A stretch of 13,177 bases of DNA from Methanomassiliicoccus sp. (GTDB taxonomy: Archaea > Thermoplasmatota > Thermoplasmata > Methanomassiliicoccales > JACIVX01). The stretch is from positions 1-13,177 of the forward strand of contig DYTM01000016.1 in the NCBI GenBank assembly GCA_020725985.1. The letters run 5' to 3'. Below the pieces are notes generated by a model that saw only the letters and a program-made list of their open reading frames with translations, had not been told where the DNA came from and ran no database searches. Positions 1 to 6,955 of the stretch are shown here, piece by piece (position 1 is the first letter of the stretch; each line of letters begins with the position of its first letter). The translations under genes and the position numbers were made by a program.

Positions 1-272
1 ATCGGGAGCTAAAGCAGATGATGGTGTGCGACGAGGTGGACGATCGGGTCGCAGGCTCTCTCCTTATGCTTATAAAGAAGGGTGTTGAGGGCGTCGAAAC
101 CATCGTTGTCTCCGACGGCCTGACGAAGGAGATGAAATGGAAGATGAACATGACCCATGCCGAATCGATGGAGGAGGCGCTGAGGATGGCTTTCGAGAAT
201 CATGGCACGAAGGCGACCGTGGGGATCATTCATCACGGCGGGGACGTCCTGCCGGTCTACAGGAGGGAGTGA
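1..272 (+). CDS. LarA-like (nickel-dependent lactate racemase family) protein, C-terminal fragment
   Basis: Partial gene whose 5' end lies outside the window; the reading frame is open from base 3 to the TGA at 270-272, giving about 89 residues. The visible part resembles the end of the LarA C-terminal domain: a segment containing ETIVVSDGLTKEM, then a Ser-Met-Glu-Glu-Ala-Leu helix, a Lys-Ala-Thr-Val strand and a terminal GGDVLPVY. Family members racemise lactate or related 2-hydroxyacids with a pincer nickel cofactor, but the N-terminal domain carrying the catalytic residues is not visible, so activity and substrate cannot be judged. The UxaA-like gene starts 22 bases downstream on the same strand, suggesting co-transcription and a role in hydroxyacid or sugar-acid metabolism (inference). 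Confidence 0.72.
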   Translation, partial: RELKQMMVCDEVDDRVAGSLLMLIKKGVEGVETIVVSDGLTKEMKWKMNMTHAESMEEALRMAFENHGTKATVGIIHHGGDVLPVYRRE

Positions 273-294
273 TAGGAGAATGAAGGGGAGAGAG

Positions 295-594
295 ATGAAG
301 GCGAAGGCGATCATGATCGATGCGAAAGACAACGTGGCGACAGCCCTGAGCGACCTGCACGCGGGGGAGATCATCGTTGTCAAAGGCGGAGTGGACGGGG
401 AGGTAAAGGTCCTCCAGGACATTCAGTTCGGGCACAAGTTCGCGACCGGGCCGATCGGGAAGGGGGAAGAGGTGGTCAAGTACGGGGAAACGATCGGGAG
501 GGCGACGGCGAACATCAAGAAAGGGGAGCATGTCCACGTGCACAATATTGAAAGCCTGAGGGGACGCGGGGACATCCCGAAGGCTGGAAGTTGA
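295..594 (+). CDS. UxaA-family SAF-domain protein (altronate dehydratase small-subunit type)
   Basis: A 99-residue protein consisting almost entirely of one SAF domain, as at the N-terminus of altronate/galactarate dehydratases or in their separate small subunits. Family hallmarks are DNVATAL near residue 12, GHKFA at 46-50, KYGETIGRAT at 62-71 and GEHVHVHNIESLRGRG at 77-92; the His-Val-His pair is characteristic. These enzymes dehydrate sugar acids or related hydroxyacids, normally with a larger catalytic chain that is not in this window. The start at 295 has GGGGAG (285-290) four bases upstream; an in-frame ATG at 280 would add five residues. It probably forms an operon with the LarA-like gene. 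Function as a subunit or binding domain is certain only at family level; the substrate is unknown. Confidence 0.85.
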   Translation: MKAKAIMIDAKDNVATALSDLHAGEIIVVKGGVDGEVKVLQDIQFGHKFATGPIGKGEEVVKYGETIGRATANIKKGEHVHVHNIESLRGRGDIPKAGS

Positions 595-715
595 TCGTCC
601 TCTCGGAGAGGGAGTGCGAACTTGACCTGTGATGTTAGGGCCACCTCTTCGATACTCGTCGCCGCTGAGGCGCCAAGCTCACGTCTGGTAGCCTTCTGGT
701 CAGTCAAGCCCACAC

Positions 716-722
716 TTTAAAT
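716..722 (+). promoter_or_regulatory. Putative TATA box upstream of the MFS gene
   Basis: TTTAAAT in an otherwise GC-rich 147-base gap (595-741), a good match to an archaeal TATA box. It predicts transcription start near 744-747, just at or after the TTG at 742 and well before the GTG at 772. No other feature was recognised in 595-741. Confidence 0.55.
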
Positions 723-741
723 CTGCGCTCTGTAATCGGCT

Positions 742-1989
742 TTGGCCGAATGCAGGCAGGCTGGACGATCTGTGAGCGATTCCCAGGGCGGGAGATTCCA
801 CGGGATTTTCGGCAAAGTGCCCCCGCGGGTCAAGGGGCTCATCTACCTCACCAGTTTCGCCTCGGTCGGATACGGCTACTTGCTCGTCGCCATCACCGCC
901 TATCTTCCGGAGCTCGGACTGAGTTCGGGAATCGTCGGCCTCATGCTAGGAGTCAATGGGGCGTCCTTCGTCGTCAGCGCCATCCCCCTCGGGATGCTTT
1001 CGGACAGGATAGGGCGCAAGAAGATATTGATAGGCGGGTTGGTGGGCATTTCCCCCACTCTCCTCATCTTCGGCCTAACCACCGACCCCATGGTGCTCAT
1101 CATCACCGCCGGCATCGCGGGAACCGCGGAAGGGGCGTTCCTTACGAGCTGGAACGCCTTGATCGCCGATCTGACTGTCGTCGAGAATCGGGACGAGGCC
1201 TTCTCCCTGTCCTTCATCCTCGGCAGCGCGACGATGGGACTGGGCTTCGCCCTTCCCTTCGTCTTTCCCTGGCTGGAGGACCTGACCGGCCTGGACTCGT
1301 ACACCGTGCACTCCGCCGCCTTCATCGTTCTCGCGGTGCTATCCGCCATCTCGCCTATCGCCCTCTGGGGCCTGCTCAAGGACTACGCCGAGCCACGGGA
1401 GAACGGCGTGAAGTTCGTCAAGGGAAAGAGCATGGGATTGTTGCTTCGATTCTCCAGCCTGAGCTGCCTGATCGGTTTCGGCGCGGGGTTCATCATCCCC
1501 CTGATTCCCACCTGGCTCTTTCTGAAATTCGGTGTCCCTGACACCTTCAGCGGGCCTCTGCTGGCCGTCGCGGGAATAACGATCGGCTTGGCGGCGATCG
1601 GGAGCGCTGCCCTCGCGAGGAGGGTCGGCACGATCAGGGCGGTCGTTCTCACCCAGGGCCTGTCCACCGTTTTCATGTTCAGCCTCGCCTTCGTTCCGGG
1701 CGCGGCACTTGCCGGCGTCCTCTATGTCATCAGGGCCGCGCTGATGAACATGGCCGGTCCCCTGCTGGACTCGTTCCTCATGGGAATTATCTCGAAGGAG
1801 GAGAGGGGACTGGCAAGCGCGGTGAACTCTCTGGTATGGAGGTTGCCGAACAGTATCACCACGTTCGCGGGTGGAATGCTCCTCGCCGCCGGGATATTCG
1901 ATCTTCCATTCTACATCGCCACCGTCTTCTACGTTGTGGCTGTGATCCTGTACTACAAGATGTTCAAGGACGTGAAGCCGACGAATTGA
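742..1989 (+). CDS. MFS transporter
   Basis: A major facilitator superfamily secondary transporter of up to 415 residues, the usual size, with about 12 hydrophobic segments in two six-helix halves. Motif A is clear between helices 2 and 3: GMLSDRIGRKK at about residues 84-94. The second half carries a weaker copy of the same loop (LARRVGTIRAV). The sequence does not reveal the substrate; drug/proton antiport and metabolite uptake are both possible. The start is uncertain: TTG at 742 lies nearly on the predicted transcription start, while GTG at 772 would remove ten residues and give a leader of about 25 bases. Both leave the first helix (near GLIYLTSFASVGYGYLL) intact. It probably has its own promoter. 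The permease 3' of it also has its own, so the two are neighbours rather than a clear operon. Confidence 0.88.
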   Translation: MAECRQAGRSVSDSQGGRFHGIFGKVPPRVKGLIYLTSFASVGYGYLLVAITAYLPELGLSSGIVGLMLGVNGASFVVSAIPLGMLSDRIGRKKILIGGLVGISPTLLIFGLTTDPMVLIITAGIAGTAEGAFLTSWNALIADLTVVENRDEAFSLSFILGSATMGLGFALPFVFPWLEDLTGLDSYTVHSAAFIVLAVLSAISPIALWGLLKDYAEPRENGVKFVKGKSMGLLLRFSSLSCLIGFGAGFIIPLIPTWLFLKFGVPDTFSGPLLAVAGITIGLAAIGSAALARRVGTIRAVVLTQGLSTVFMFSLAFVPGAALAGVLYVIRAALMNMAGPLLDSFLMGIISKEERGLASAVNSLVWRLPNSITTFAGGMLLAAGIFDLPFYIATVFYVVAVILYYKMFKDVKPTN

Positions 1990-2097
1990 CCCCGACTCCT
2001 CACAGAGGTCTGTAGTGGCCGTTCTCACCCTTCTTGGCGCATGGAGGGATTCGGAGAAGAGAGTGTCAACGAGCCAGCATGCGTTTTCAAGGAAACA

Positions 2098-2104
2098 CTT
2101 ATTT
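2098..2104 (+). promoter_or_regulatory. Putative TATA box upstream of the APC-USP permease
   Basis: CTTATTT preceded by a purine-rich GGAAACA that could serve as a BRE. It is centred about 32 bases upstream of the ATG at 2133, which suggests a leaderless or nearly leaderless transcript and supports 2133 over the upstream in-frame codon at 2034. Confidence 0.45.
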
Positions 2105-2132
2105 CGCCCCATCTCATAACTGCCCCTCGAAC

Positions 2133-4448
2133 ATGGCCGACGAGGGAGGACCTGGACCGGGAAGCGTTGAGGTCACTCTGAGAAGGGACCTGGGACTACT
2201 GGAGGTCCTGATGATCGGTCTTGGCCCCAACATAGGATCGACCATCTTCGTTCTCGTCGGAATCGCAGTAGGGATAGCTGGTCCTGCCATCTTGTTGGCT
2301 TTTCTCCTGAACTTCTTCATTACTCTATTGACTGCGGTGTCCTACGCGGAGCTTTCGAGTGCGTTCCCCGAGACCGGAGGAGGCTACCTTTGGATTAAGG
2401 AGGGGCTTTTCCCGCCATTCGGATTCCTCGGAGGCTGGATGTCCTGGGTTGGACACTGCATCGCTTGCGCCGTCTACGCCATAGGATTCGGCTTGGGTGT
2501 CGGTGCGCTATTTTCCCAGTATGGGATTTCATTGTTCGGGCTTACGACTGAGGATATCACAAAGTTGTTTGCGGCCATCATAGCCCTCGCATTCATCTAT
2601 CTGAACTATAGAGGGGTGAAGGGCGCCGGAAGATCTGAGGTGATTATATCATTCATGCTTGTGGGAATCATCGTCGTTTACATGTTCTTCTGCCTTGCTG
2701 CACTGGTCGGGGGAAACAGCGTTCCGCAGGCATTCGACCCCTTCATCCCCATGGGATTCATGAGCATCGCCACCTCGATGGGCTTTACCTTCATGATCTT
2801 CGAGGGATACGAAATCGTCGCACAGACTGGAGAGGAAGCGAAAGACCCGGAGCGGACAGTGCCGAAGGCGATGTTCCTCTGCATCACCATCAGCGCAATC
2901 CTGTTCATCGCGATAGCAGCCCTGACGCTCGCGGTTCTGGGATGGCAACCCATCGCTGAGCTTGCGGCGGCGGGGAGGGGGCAGGAAGCGCTTGTCGTCG
3001 CTTCCCAGAAAGTCGTCCCCGTGATTGGCGGTGCTCTCGTCTCGCTCGGAATAATCATCGGCTCAATAGCCGCAGTGAACTCGGTCATGTTTTCATCGTC
3101 GCGGGTCTCATTCGCGATGGGAAGAGACGGCAACCTTCCATCGGTCTTCGGAAAGCTTCATCGCAGGAACCAGACGCCATCGGCCGCGATCTTTCTCAGC
3201 GGAGGAATCATCATCTTCGCGTCGGTCTTCCTCCCCATAAGCCAGGTTGCGGCTGTCGCAGACATACTCATCCTCCTTCTCTTCGTCCTCGTCAACGTGG
3301 CCGCTTTGTCTCTTCGGAGGAAGAAACCCGATGTGAAGAGACACTTCGTTGTCCCCTACATCGTGCCGGTCTCACTGGTCGCAATCTGCACGAAGATGTT
3401 CCTTGCTGGCTCTTTGTTCTCATATGATCCAGTTGCCTGGTATTTGGCGCTGGCGGTCATCTACGTCGGTCTCTTCATTCACTACTTCGCCAAGGGGAGG
3501 AAGGAGATCGAGAAAGTGGAGATCCCGATCCGAGCGCCCCTCAGTCCCGAGGAACTGCGGAAGTACAGAGTGCTCATTCCGATCGATGATCCGAAGAGCA
3601 TGGCCCTGGTCGACCTCGGCTGCATCATCGCTTCCAAGAATAACGGCGAGATCCTCCTGACGAGCATAGTGGAGGTCCCGACGGCGGTTCCGCTACATGC
3701 GATCGACAAGAAGGCAGTCGAGGAGAAGAAGAGCATGCTCGAGAAGGTGAAGACCCACGCCGAGCTGAGGGGAGTGCCGACCCGGGCAGTCGTCTCCGTT
3801 TCCCACGACGTCGTTACCGCAATCATCGACCTGGCGAAGGAGGAGGCGGCGAACATGATCGTGGTCGGGTGGAAGGGGTACACGAGGACGAAGAAGCGGA
3901 TCTTCGGAAGGAAGATGGACGACATCCTGAGGAGGGTGCCGTGCGACGTGATCGTCCTCAGGGCGGAGGAGAAGCTCAGGCCCGAGAACATCCTCGTCCT
4001 GTCAGGGGGCCTTTGGCACGTGAGCAAGGCGACCGAGGTCGCCGCGGATATCGCTAGGGCCGAGGCCTCGAGGGTGACGATCCTTGATGTCATCGTGGAC
4101 GAGCGCTACGCTGTCAAAGGGACGGAGTACTCGAAGCGTCTGACGAAGATCGTCCAATCGGCGGGGGTGCAGGTGATCACCAAGGACATCAGGCCCGAGA
4201 CGATCGTGGGCGGAGTGGTCGCGGAATCCCTCGACTACGATCTGCTTGTCATCGGGGTGAGCGCGGCGAAGCACTGGAAGAAGTTCGTCTTCGGGCCGGT
4301 GCAAGACAGGATTGCCCAGAACGCGAAATGCCCGGTGCTCGTGTACAAGAGGGTCGCGGGTGCCGGACAAGCTCCCTCCCCCGTCACCGAAAGCGAGGAG
4401 CTTGAAGAGCCACAAGAGCCTGGAACTCGTCCACAAACTGAGGAGTGA
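2133..4448 (+). CDS. APC-family amino acid permease with two C-terminal USP domains
   Basis: A 771-residue fusion. Residues 1-455 form an amino acid/polyamine/organocation permease with about 12 membrane segments. The broken first helix is visible as IGLGPNIGSTIFV (about 28-40), with SYAELSSAFPETGGGY after helix 2 and FEGYE (223-227) in helix 6. Two cytoplasmic universal stress protein folds follow, at about 478-610 and 618-741, and an acidic Pro-rich tail. USP1 keeps the first-strand Asp (485) and the glycine pattern G579-x2-G582-x9-G592, but Arg593 replaces the usual Ser/Thr. USP2 lacks the Asp and reads G708-x2-A711-x9-G721-P722. Permease-USP fusions are known in archaea, where nucleotide binding is thought to regulate transport. 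Likely substrate: amino acids. An in-frame start at 2034 is rejected because it lies upstream of the likely promoter. The 3' end overlaps the convergent DHH gene by 65 bases. Confidence 0.9.
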   Translation: MADEGGPGPGSVEVTLRRDLGLLEVLMIGLGPNIGSTIFVLVGIAVGIAGPAILLAFLLNFFITLLTAVSYAELSSAFPETGGGYLWIKEGLFPPFGFLGGWMSWVGHCIACAVYAIGFGLGVGALFSQYGISLFGLTTEDITKLFAAIIALAFIYLNYRGVKGAGRSEVIISFMLVGIIVVYMFFCLAALVGGNSVPQAFDPFIPMGFMSIATSMGFTFMIFEGYEIVAQTGEEAKDPERTVPKAMFLCITISAILFIAIAALTLAVLGWQPIAELAAAGRGQEALVVASQKVVPVIGGALVSLGIIIGSIAAVNSVMFSSSRVSFAMGRDGNLPSVFGKLHRRNQTPSAAIFLSGGIIIFASVFLPISQVAAVADILILLLFVLVNVAALSLRRKKPDVKRHFVVPYIVPVSLVAICTKMFLAGSLFSYDPVAWYLALAVIYVGLFIHYFAKGRKEIEKVEIPIRAPLSPEELRKYRVLIPIDDPKSMALVDLGCIIASKNNGEILLTSIVEVPTAVPLHAIDKKAVEEKKSMLEKVKTHAELRGVPTRAVVSVSHDVVTAIIDLAKEEAANMIVVGWKGYTRTKKRIFGRKMDDILRRVPCDVIVLRAEEKLRPENILVLSGGLWHVSKATEVAADIARAEASRVTILDVIVDERYAVKGTEYSKRLTKIVQSAGVQVITKDIRPETIVGGVVAESLDYDLLVIGVSAAKHWKKFVFGPVQDRIAQNAKCPVLVYKRVAGAGQAPSPVTESEELEEPQEPGTRPQTEE

Positions 4449-5376
4449 CCTCCGTCGGTATCCTCGCTCCCGCGCTTGTAGGATGCCCTCCTCCGCCGAG
4501 GCCGTGCACCGTGGTGAAGTCCTCGACGAACCGACCAAGATTGACGCTCGGGGTGGCGAGTGCTCGGAGGGATACCGAGCTATTGTCCTTCCTCTGGTTG
4601 ATCATGACCGCGTACCCGCAGCCGTGATCCCTCGCGACCTCCACCAACGCGCGCGTGCCGAATCCGTGGAGCGACCTGTTCTTCTCTTTGAACTCGAGGA
4701 TGCACACCTGCCCTTCGATCCTCATCGAGCTCTCGACCCTGGCCAACGCCCTGGGCCATCGTCGCTCGTTCAGCACCTGGAGATACCTCCGCTTGATTGT
4801 CCCGACCTGGGAGGGCCAGCAACCTCGGGACAGATGGGAGCTCGCCTTGAGCCTGAACAGGTCATCCTCAATGTTGAGCCGCCAGGAGAAGTCGAGGATC
4901 CTCGCCTCCTCCTCGAGTCTGCTGCGGCCGAAGATCTGTTCCTCGCTCCTCAGGACCTGAGTCTCGTAGAATTCCATCAGGTCCGCTATCGCGACGAGCT
5001 TCCTCATCCTCGCCTTCGACTGAAGATGCTGGTAGAGGACCCCGGCGGCGCTCATTCCCTCCTTTATGATCACAACATCCCCGATGTCGTCCGGAGGTTC
5101 GAGGGGTTGGTGGTGATCGATTGCAACTATATCCTGAGAATCCCTCCTCTCAGCAACGATCTCGGCGAGCTCAGGCACTATCGCCAAATCCACCAGGTAG
5201 ACGCAGTTCGACACCCTGTCCCTCAGGAGGGCCTTGGCGCCGGCCGTGGGGGAGGTGACGAAGGAGATGCGCGAGCGCGGATAGGCACCGAGGAAGAGGG
5301 CAGCCGAGACGATTCCATCTACGTTTCCCCGGGTGATAAGATGAATGTCCCTGTCATCCCCAGAAAAGACTCCCAT
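4384..5376 (-). CDS. DHH/DHHA1-family phosphoesterase with altered motif I
   Basis: A 330-residue protein with the DHH domain at about 10-140 and DHHA1 at about 215-305. Motif II (VDLA, Asp63), motif III (IDHHQP, Asp87-His88-His89), motif IV (Asp132 in ADLMEFY) and the DHHA1 signature GGGGHPTSAG (294-303) are present. Families with this layout include NrnA-type nanoRNases, RecJ-like exonucleases and archaeal relatives that hydrolyse phosphodiester bonds with two metal ions. Motif I is unusual: TRGNVDG at 15-21 where HxDxDG is typical, so only the last acidic ligand (Asp20) remains. The enzyme may be altered in metal use or activity. The ATG at 5376 lies about 28 bases from a minus-strand TATA-like box, suggesting a leaderless transcript. 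It converges on the permease gene and diverges from the DUF429 gene. The substrate (short RNA, ssDNA or dinucleotide) is unresolved. Confidence 0.9.
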   Translation of the reverse strand: MGVFSGDDRDIHLITRGNVDGIVSAALFLGAYPRSRISFVTSPTAGAKALLRDRVSNCVYLVDLAIVPELAEIVAERRDSQDIVAIDHHQPLEPPDDIGDVVIIKEGMSAAGVLYQHLQSKARMRKLVAIADLMEFYETQVLRSEEQIFGRSRLEEEARILDFSWRLNIEDDLFRLKASSHLSRGCWPSQVGTIKRRYLQVLNERRWPRALARVESSMRIEGQVCILEFKEKNRSLHGFGTRALVEVARDHGCGYAVMINQRKDNSSVSLRALATPSVNLGRFVEDFTTVHGLGGGGHPTSAGARIPTEVTPQFVDEFQALVALQAPRFR

Positions 5377-5400
5377 CCCGGAGGGTAATCGCTGTGCGGC

Positions 5401-5407
5401 ATATTTG
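5401..5407 (-). promoter_or_regulatory. Putative TATA box of the DHH gene
   Basis: Read on the minus strand, the box is ATTCAAATAT, with core CAAATAT. Its centre is about 28 bases upstream of the ATG at 5376, the spacing expected when transcription begins at the start codon. Confidence 0.5.
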
Positions 5408-5421
5408 AATCTATTGAACGA

Positions 5422-5430
5422 TATTTAAAA
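5422..5430 (+). promoter_or_regulatory. Putative TATA box of the DUF429-SprT-HD run
   Basis: TATTTAAAA, the strongest TATA-like sequence in the window. It predicts transcription start near 5453, giving a leader of about 14 bases before the ATG at 5467. It lies only about 20 bases from the opposite-facing DHH box, so the two promoters may share control. Confidence 0.6.
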
Positions 5431-5466
5431 GTGCGACGACATTCCAGCGCCGCGGACAAAGGTAAT

Positions 5467-6201
5467 ATGCGACGTGTGCAATCTCGGAACGTGCAGTTCG
5501 CAGGCGTGGATCTCGCATGGAAGGTGAATCCGCCCTCCGCTGAAAGAACCGGCGTCTGCATTGTCAGTTCCTCGGGGAGGGTGGAGGACCTCCGCCTCGT
5601 CACGTCGGACGAGGAGCTTATCCATATCGCAACCGACTACAAGGCGATGTGGATCGGGATCGATGCCCCACTCATCGTCCCGAGCGAGGAGGGCCTCAGA
5701 GGATGCGAGAGGATGCTCTTCTCGAGGGGACTCAGGCTTCTGCCCTCGAGCCGGAGCTATCACAAGAGGAAGTTCGGGGGCTCTCGCGGAGAGATTGTCG
5801 TGACGAAGCTCCGCGAACTCGGCTTCGAACTCCCCGGAGGGGAAGGGACGAGCCAGAAGCGGGTTTTCGAGGTATATCCGCACGGTCTGCTGAGTCTGAT
5901 CGCGGGAGGAAAGGTCCCGAGGTACAAGAGGGGAAGGGGCGTCGAAAGAAGGAGGGAGGCGCTGAAGGTCCTCGATATGATCGAAGGCTTCGAGCCCTCG
6001 ATCGAGATCCCCGAATCGTTGAGGAGGGATGTCGCCGTGGAGCGGGCGGGCAACCTCCCCAGGGTGATGGACAAGATCGACGCATTGCTCAGCGTATTGT
6101 GCGTGTACTCACATTGGCTATATCGAGGCAGGAGAACTGAGCTGGTCGGAGAAGCCAGCGGGGGCTACATCATGCTCCCTCGCGTGGAGGCGGTTCTTTG
6201 A
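5467..6201 (+). CDS. DUF429 family protein (predicted RNase H-fold nuclease)
   Basis: A 244-residue protein matching the DUF429 pattern: FAGVDLAW at 11-18, MWIGIDAP at 61-68 followed by the GLRGCERML segment, KRVFEVYP at 131-138 and MDKIDALLSV at 201-210. The conserved acids Asp15, Asp66, Glu135 and Asp202/Asp205 could form the metal site of an RNase H-like fold, which is why the family is predicted to be a nuclease. I know of no firm biochemical role. The ATG at 5467 is chosen because the frame's upstream GTG at 5431 sits inside the promoter. The last four bases overlap the SprT-like gene start, so the two are probably translated together. A neutral alternative is a nucleotide-binding fold without nuclease activity. 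Confidence 0.85.
   Translation: MRRVQSRNVQFAGVDLAWKVNPPSAERTGVCIVSSSGRVEDLRLVTSDEELIHIATDYKAMWIGIDAPLIVPSEEGLRGCERMLFSRGLRLLPSSRSYHKRKFGGSRGEIVVTKLRELGFELPGGEGTSQKRVFEVYPHGLLSLIAGGKVPRYKRGRGVERRREALKVLDMIEGFEPSIEIPESLRRDVAVERAGNLPRVMDKIDALLSVLCVYSHWLYRGRRTELVGEASGGYIMLPRVEAVL
6186..6190 (+). promoter_or_regulatory. Ribosome binding site for the TTG-started SprT-like gene
   Basis: GGAGG lies seven bases before the TTG at 6198, inside the end of the DUF429 gene. It decides this unusual start, since no ATG or GTG lies nearby in frame, and supports translational coupling across the 4-base TTGA overlap. Confidence 0.6.
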
Positions 6202-6914
6202 AGACCCCGAACGACAAGCGGCTCGAGAATGCGTTGGAATTGATAGGGAAGGACTATGGCTTCGACGGAATAGAGGCGCGGTTCTATCCTTTCAAGGAGC
6301 TCAAGAGCACCTGGCTCAGGAGCGGCTACCGTGCCGAGTTCCGCGTCTCGGACTACCTGCAGTCGGCGGACGACGGGATACTCCTGGATTTCGGCCACTC
6401 GCTCTTCACCAGGGCATCACGCAGGGGCAGAAGGGAGCGGTATTCAGAGAAGCTGAGGAGCTGGTTGCGGTCCCCGCAGTTCATCGAGGTCAATCGGCCG
6501 ACCTATCTCGATCGCAGCAGGAATCTCTCCCTTTCGCCAGCGGGAGAGGCGCACGATCTGAACGAGATCCGGACTAGTCTCAAAGACCGGGGACTGATCA
6601 ACGATTCGTCGGACGCGTTCATCAGTTGGACAATCAAAGACAACCGGCATCGGGTGGGATACTGCAGCGTCCTCATGAAGGTCATCGCGGTGAGCTCAGT
6701 CCTCGATTCCGAATCCGTACCGCGATACGTGCCGGAGTATGTGCTCTATCACGAGCTCCTTCATCTCGAGACGAGCGAGGGTTGTCTCACTGCCGGACAT
6801 GGTCGGGCCTTCCGAGCCAGGGAAAGACTGTACCTGGAGTGGAGAGAGGCGGAGGAATGGTTGAAGAGGCTATCGTCGAAGAGACGCTCCGAGGCCGGTC
6901 GTCCCGGGCGATAA
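6198..6914 (+). CDS. SprT-like / M48-type zinc metallopeptidase
   Basis: A 238-residue protein, apparently cytosolic (no signal peptide or membrane segment). The zinc-binding helix YVLYHELLHLE carries HELLH at 185-189, and a third ligand is likely in the downstream AGHGRAF (His201). This HExxH...HGxxF layout is that of SprT/Spartan and the related YgjP group. The N-terminal 170 residues are charged and contain a strand pair near ISWTIKDNRHRVGYC typical of the fold. No C-terminal zinc ribbon is visible; the chain ends in a basic Lys/Arg-rich tail. Eukaryotic SprT-like enzymes cleave DNA-crosslinked proteins; the role in archaea is open. The TTG start shares bases with the DUF429 stop codon and has a good GGAGG site, so it is an operon partner of that gene and of the OB-HD gene 41 bases downstream. 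Confidence 0.83.
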   Translation: MKTPNDKRLENALELIGKDYGFDGIEARFYPFKELKSTWLRSGYRAEFRVSDYLQSADDGILLDFGHSLFTRASRRGRRERYSEKLRSWLRSPQFIEVNRPTYLDRSRNLSLSPAGEAHDLNEIRTSLKDRGLINDSSDAFISWTIKDNRHRVGYCSVLMKVIAVSSVLDSESVPRYVPEYVLYHELLHLETSEGCLTAGHGRAFRARERLYLEWREAEEWLKRLSSKRRSEAGRPGR

Positions 6915-6955
6915 GAGTATCAGGATGGTGAACGATAGTCGGGTCGTGATGGGGA

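Noticed and set aside
595..741. tRNA or small RNA in the gap before the MFS gene
   Set aside because: No T-arm consensus, cloverleaf or convincing stem was found; only a TATA-like box is supported.
2002..2013. ACAGA-GG-TCTGT palindrome between the MFS and permease genes as an operator
   Set aside because: Only five-base arms and far from the predicted promoter; chance occurrence is likely.
1339..2112. Minus-strand open frame of 257 codons opposite the MFS gene end
   Set aside because: Very hydrophilic Arg/Glu/Asp/Gln-rich product, as expected opposite a hydrophobic membrane protein gene.
4312..5388. Long plus-strand open frame (358 codons) opposite the DHH gene
   Set aside because: Its protein is Arg/Pro/Glu-rich without family motifs, while the minus strand has DHH, DHHA1 and a well-spaced promoter. 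It is a by-product of GC-rich codon use.
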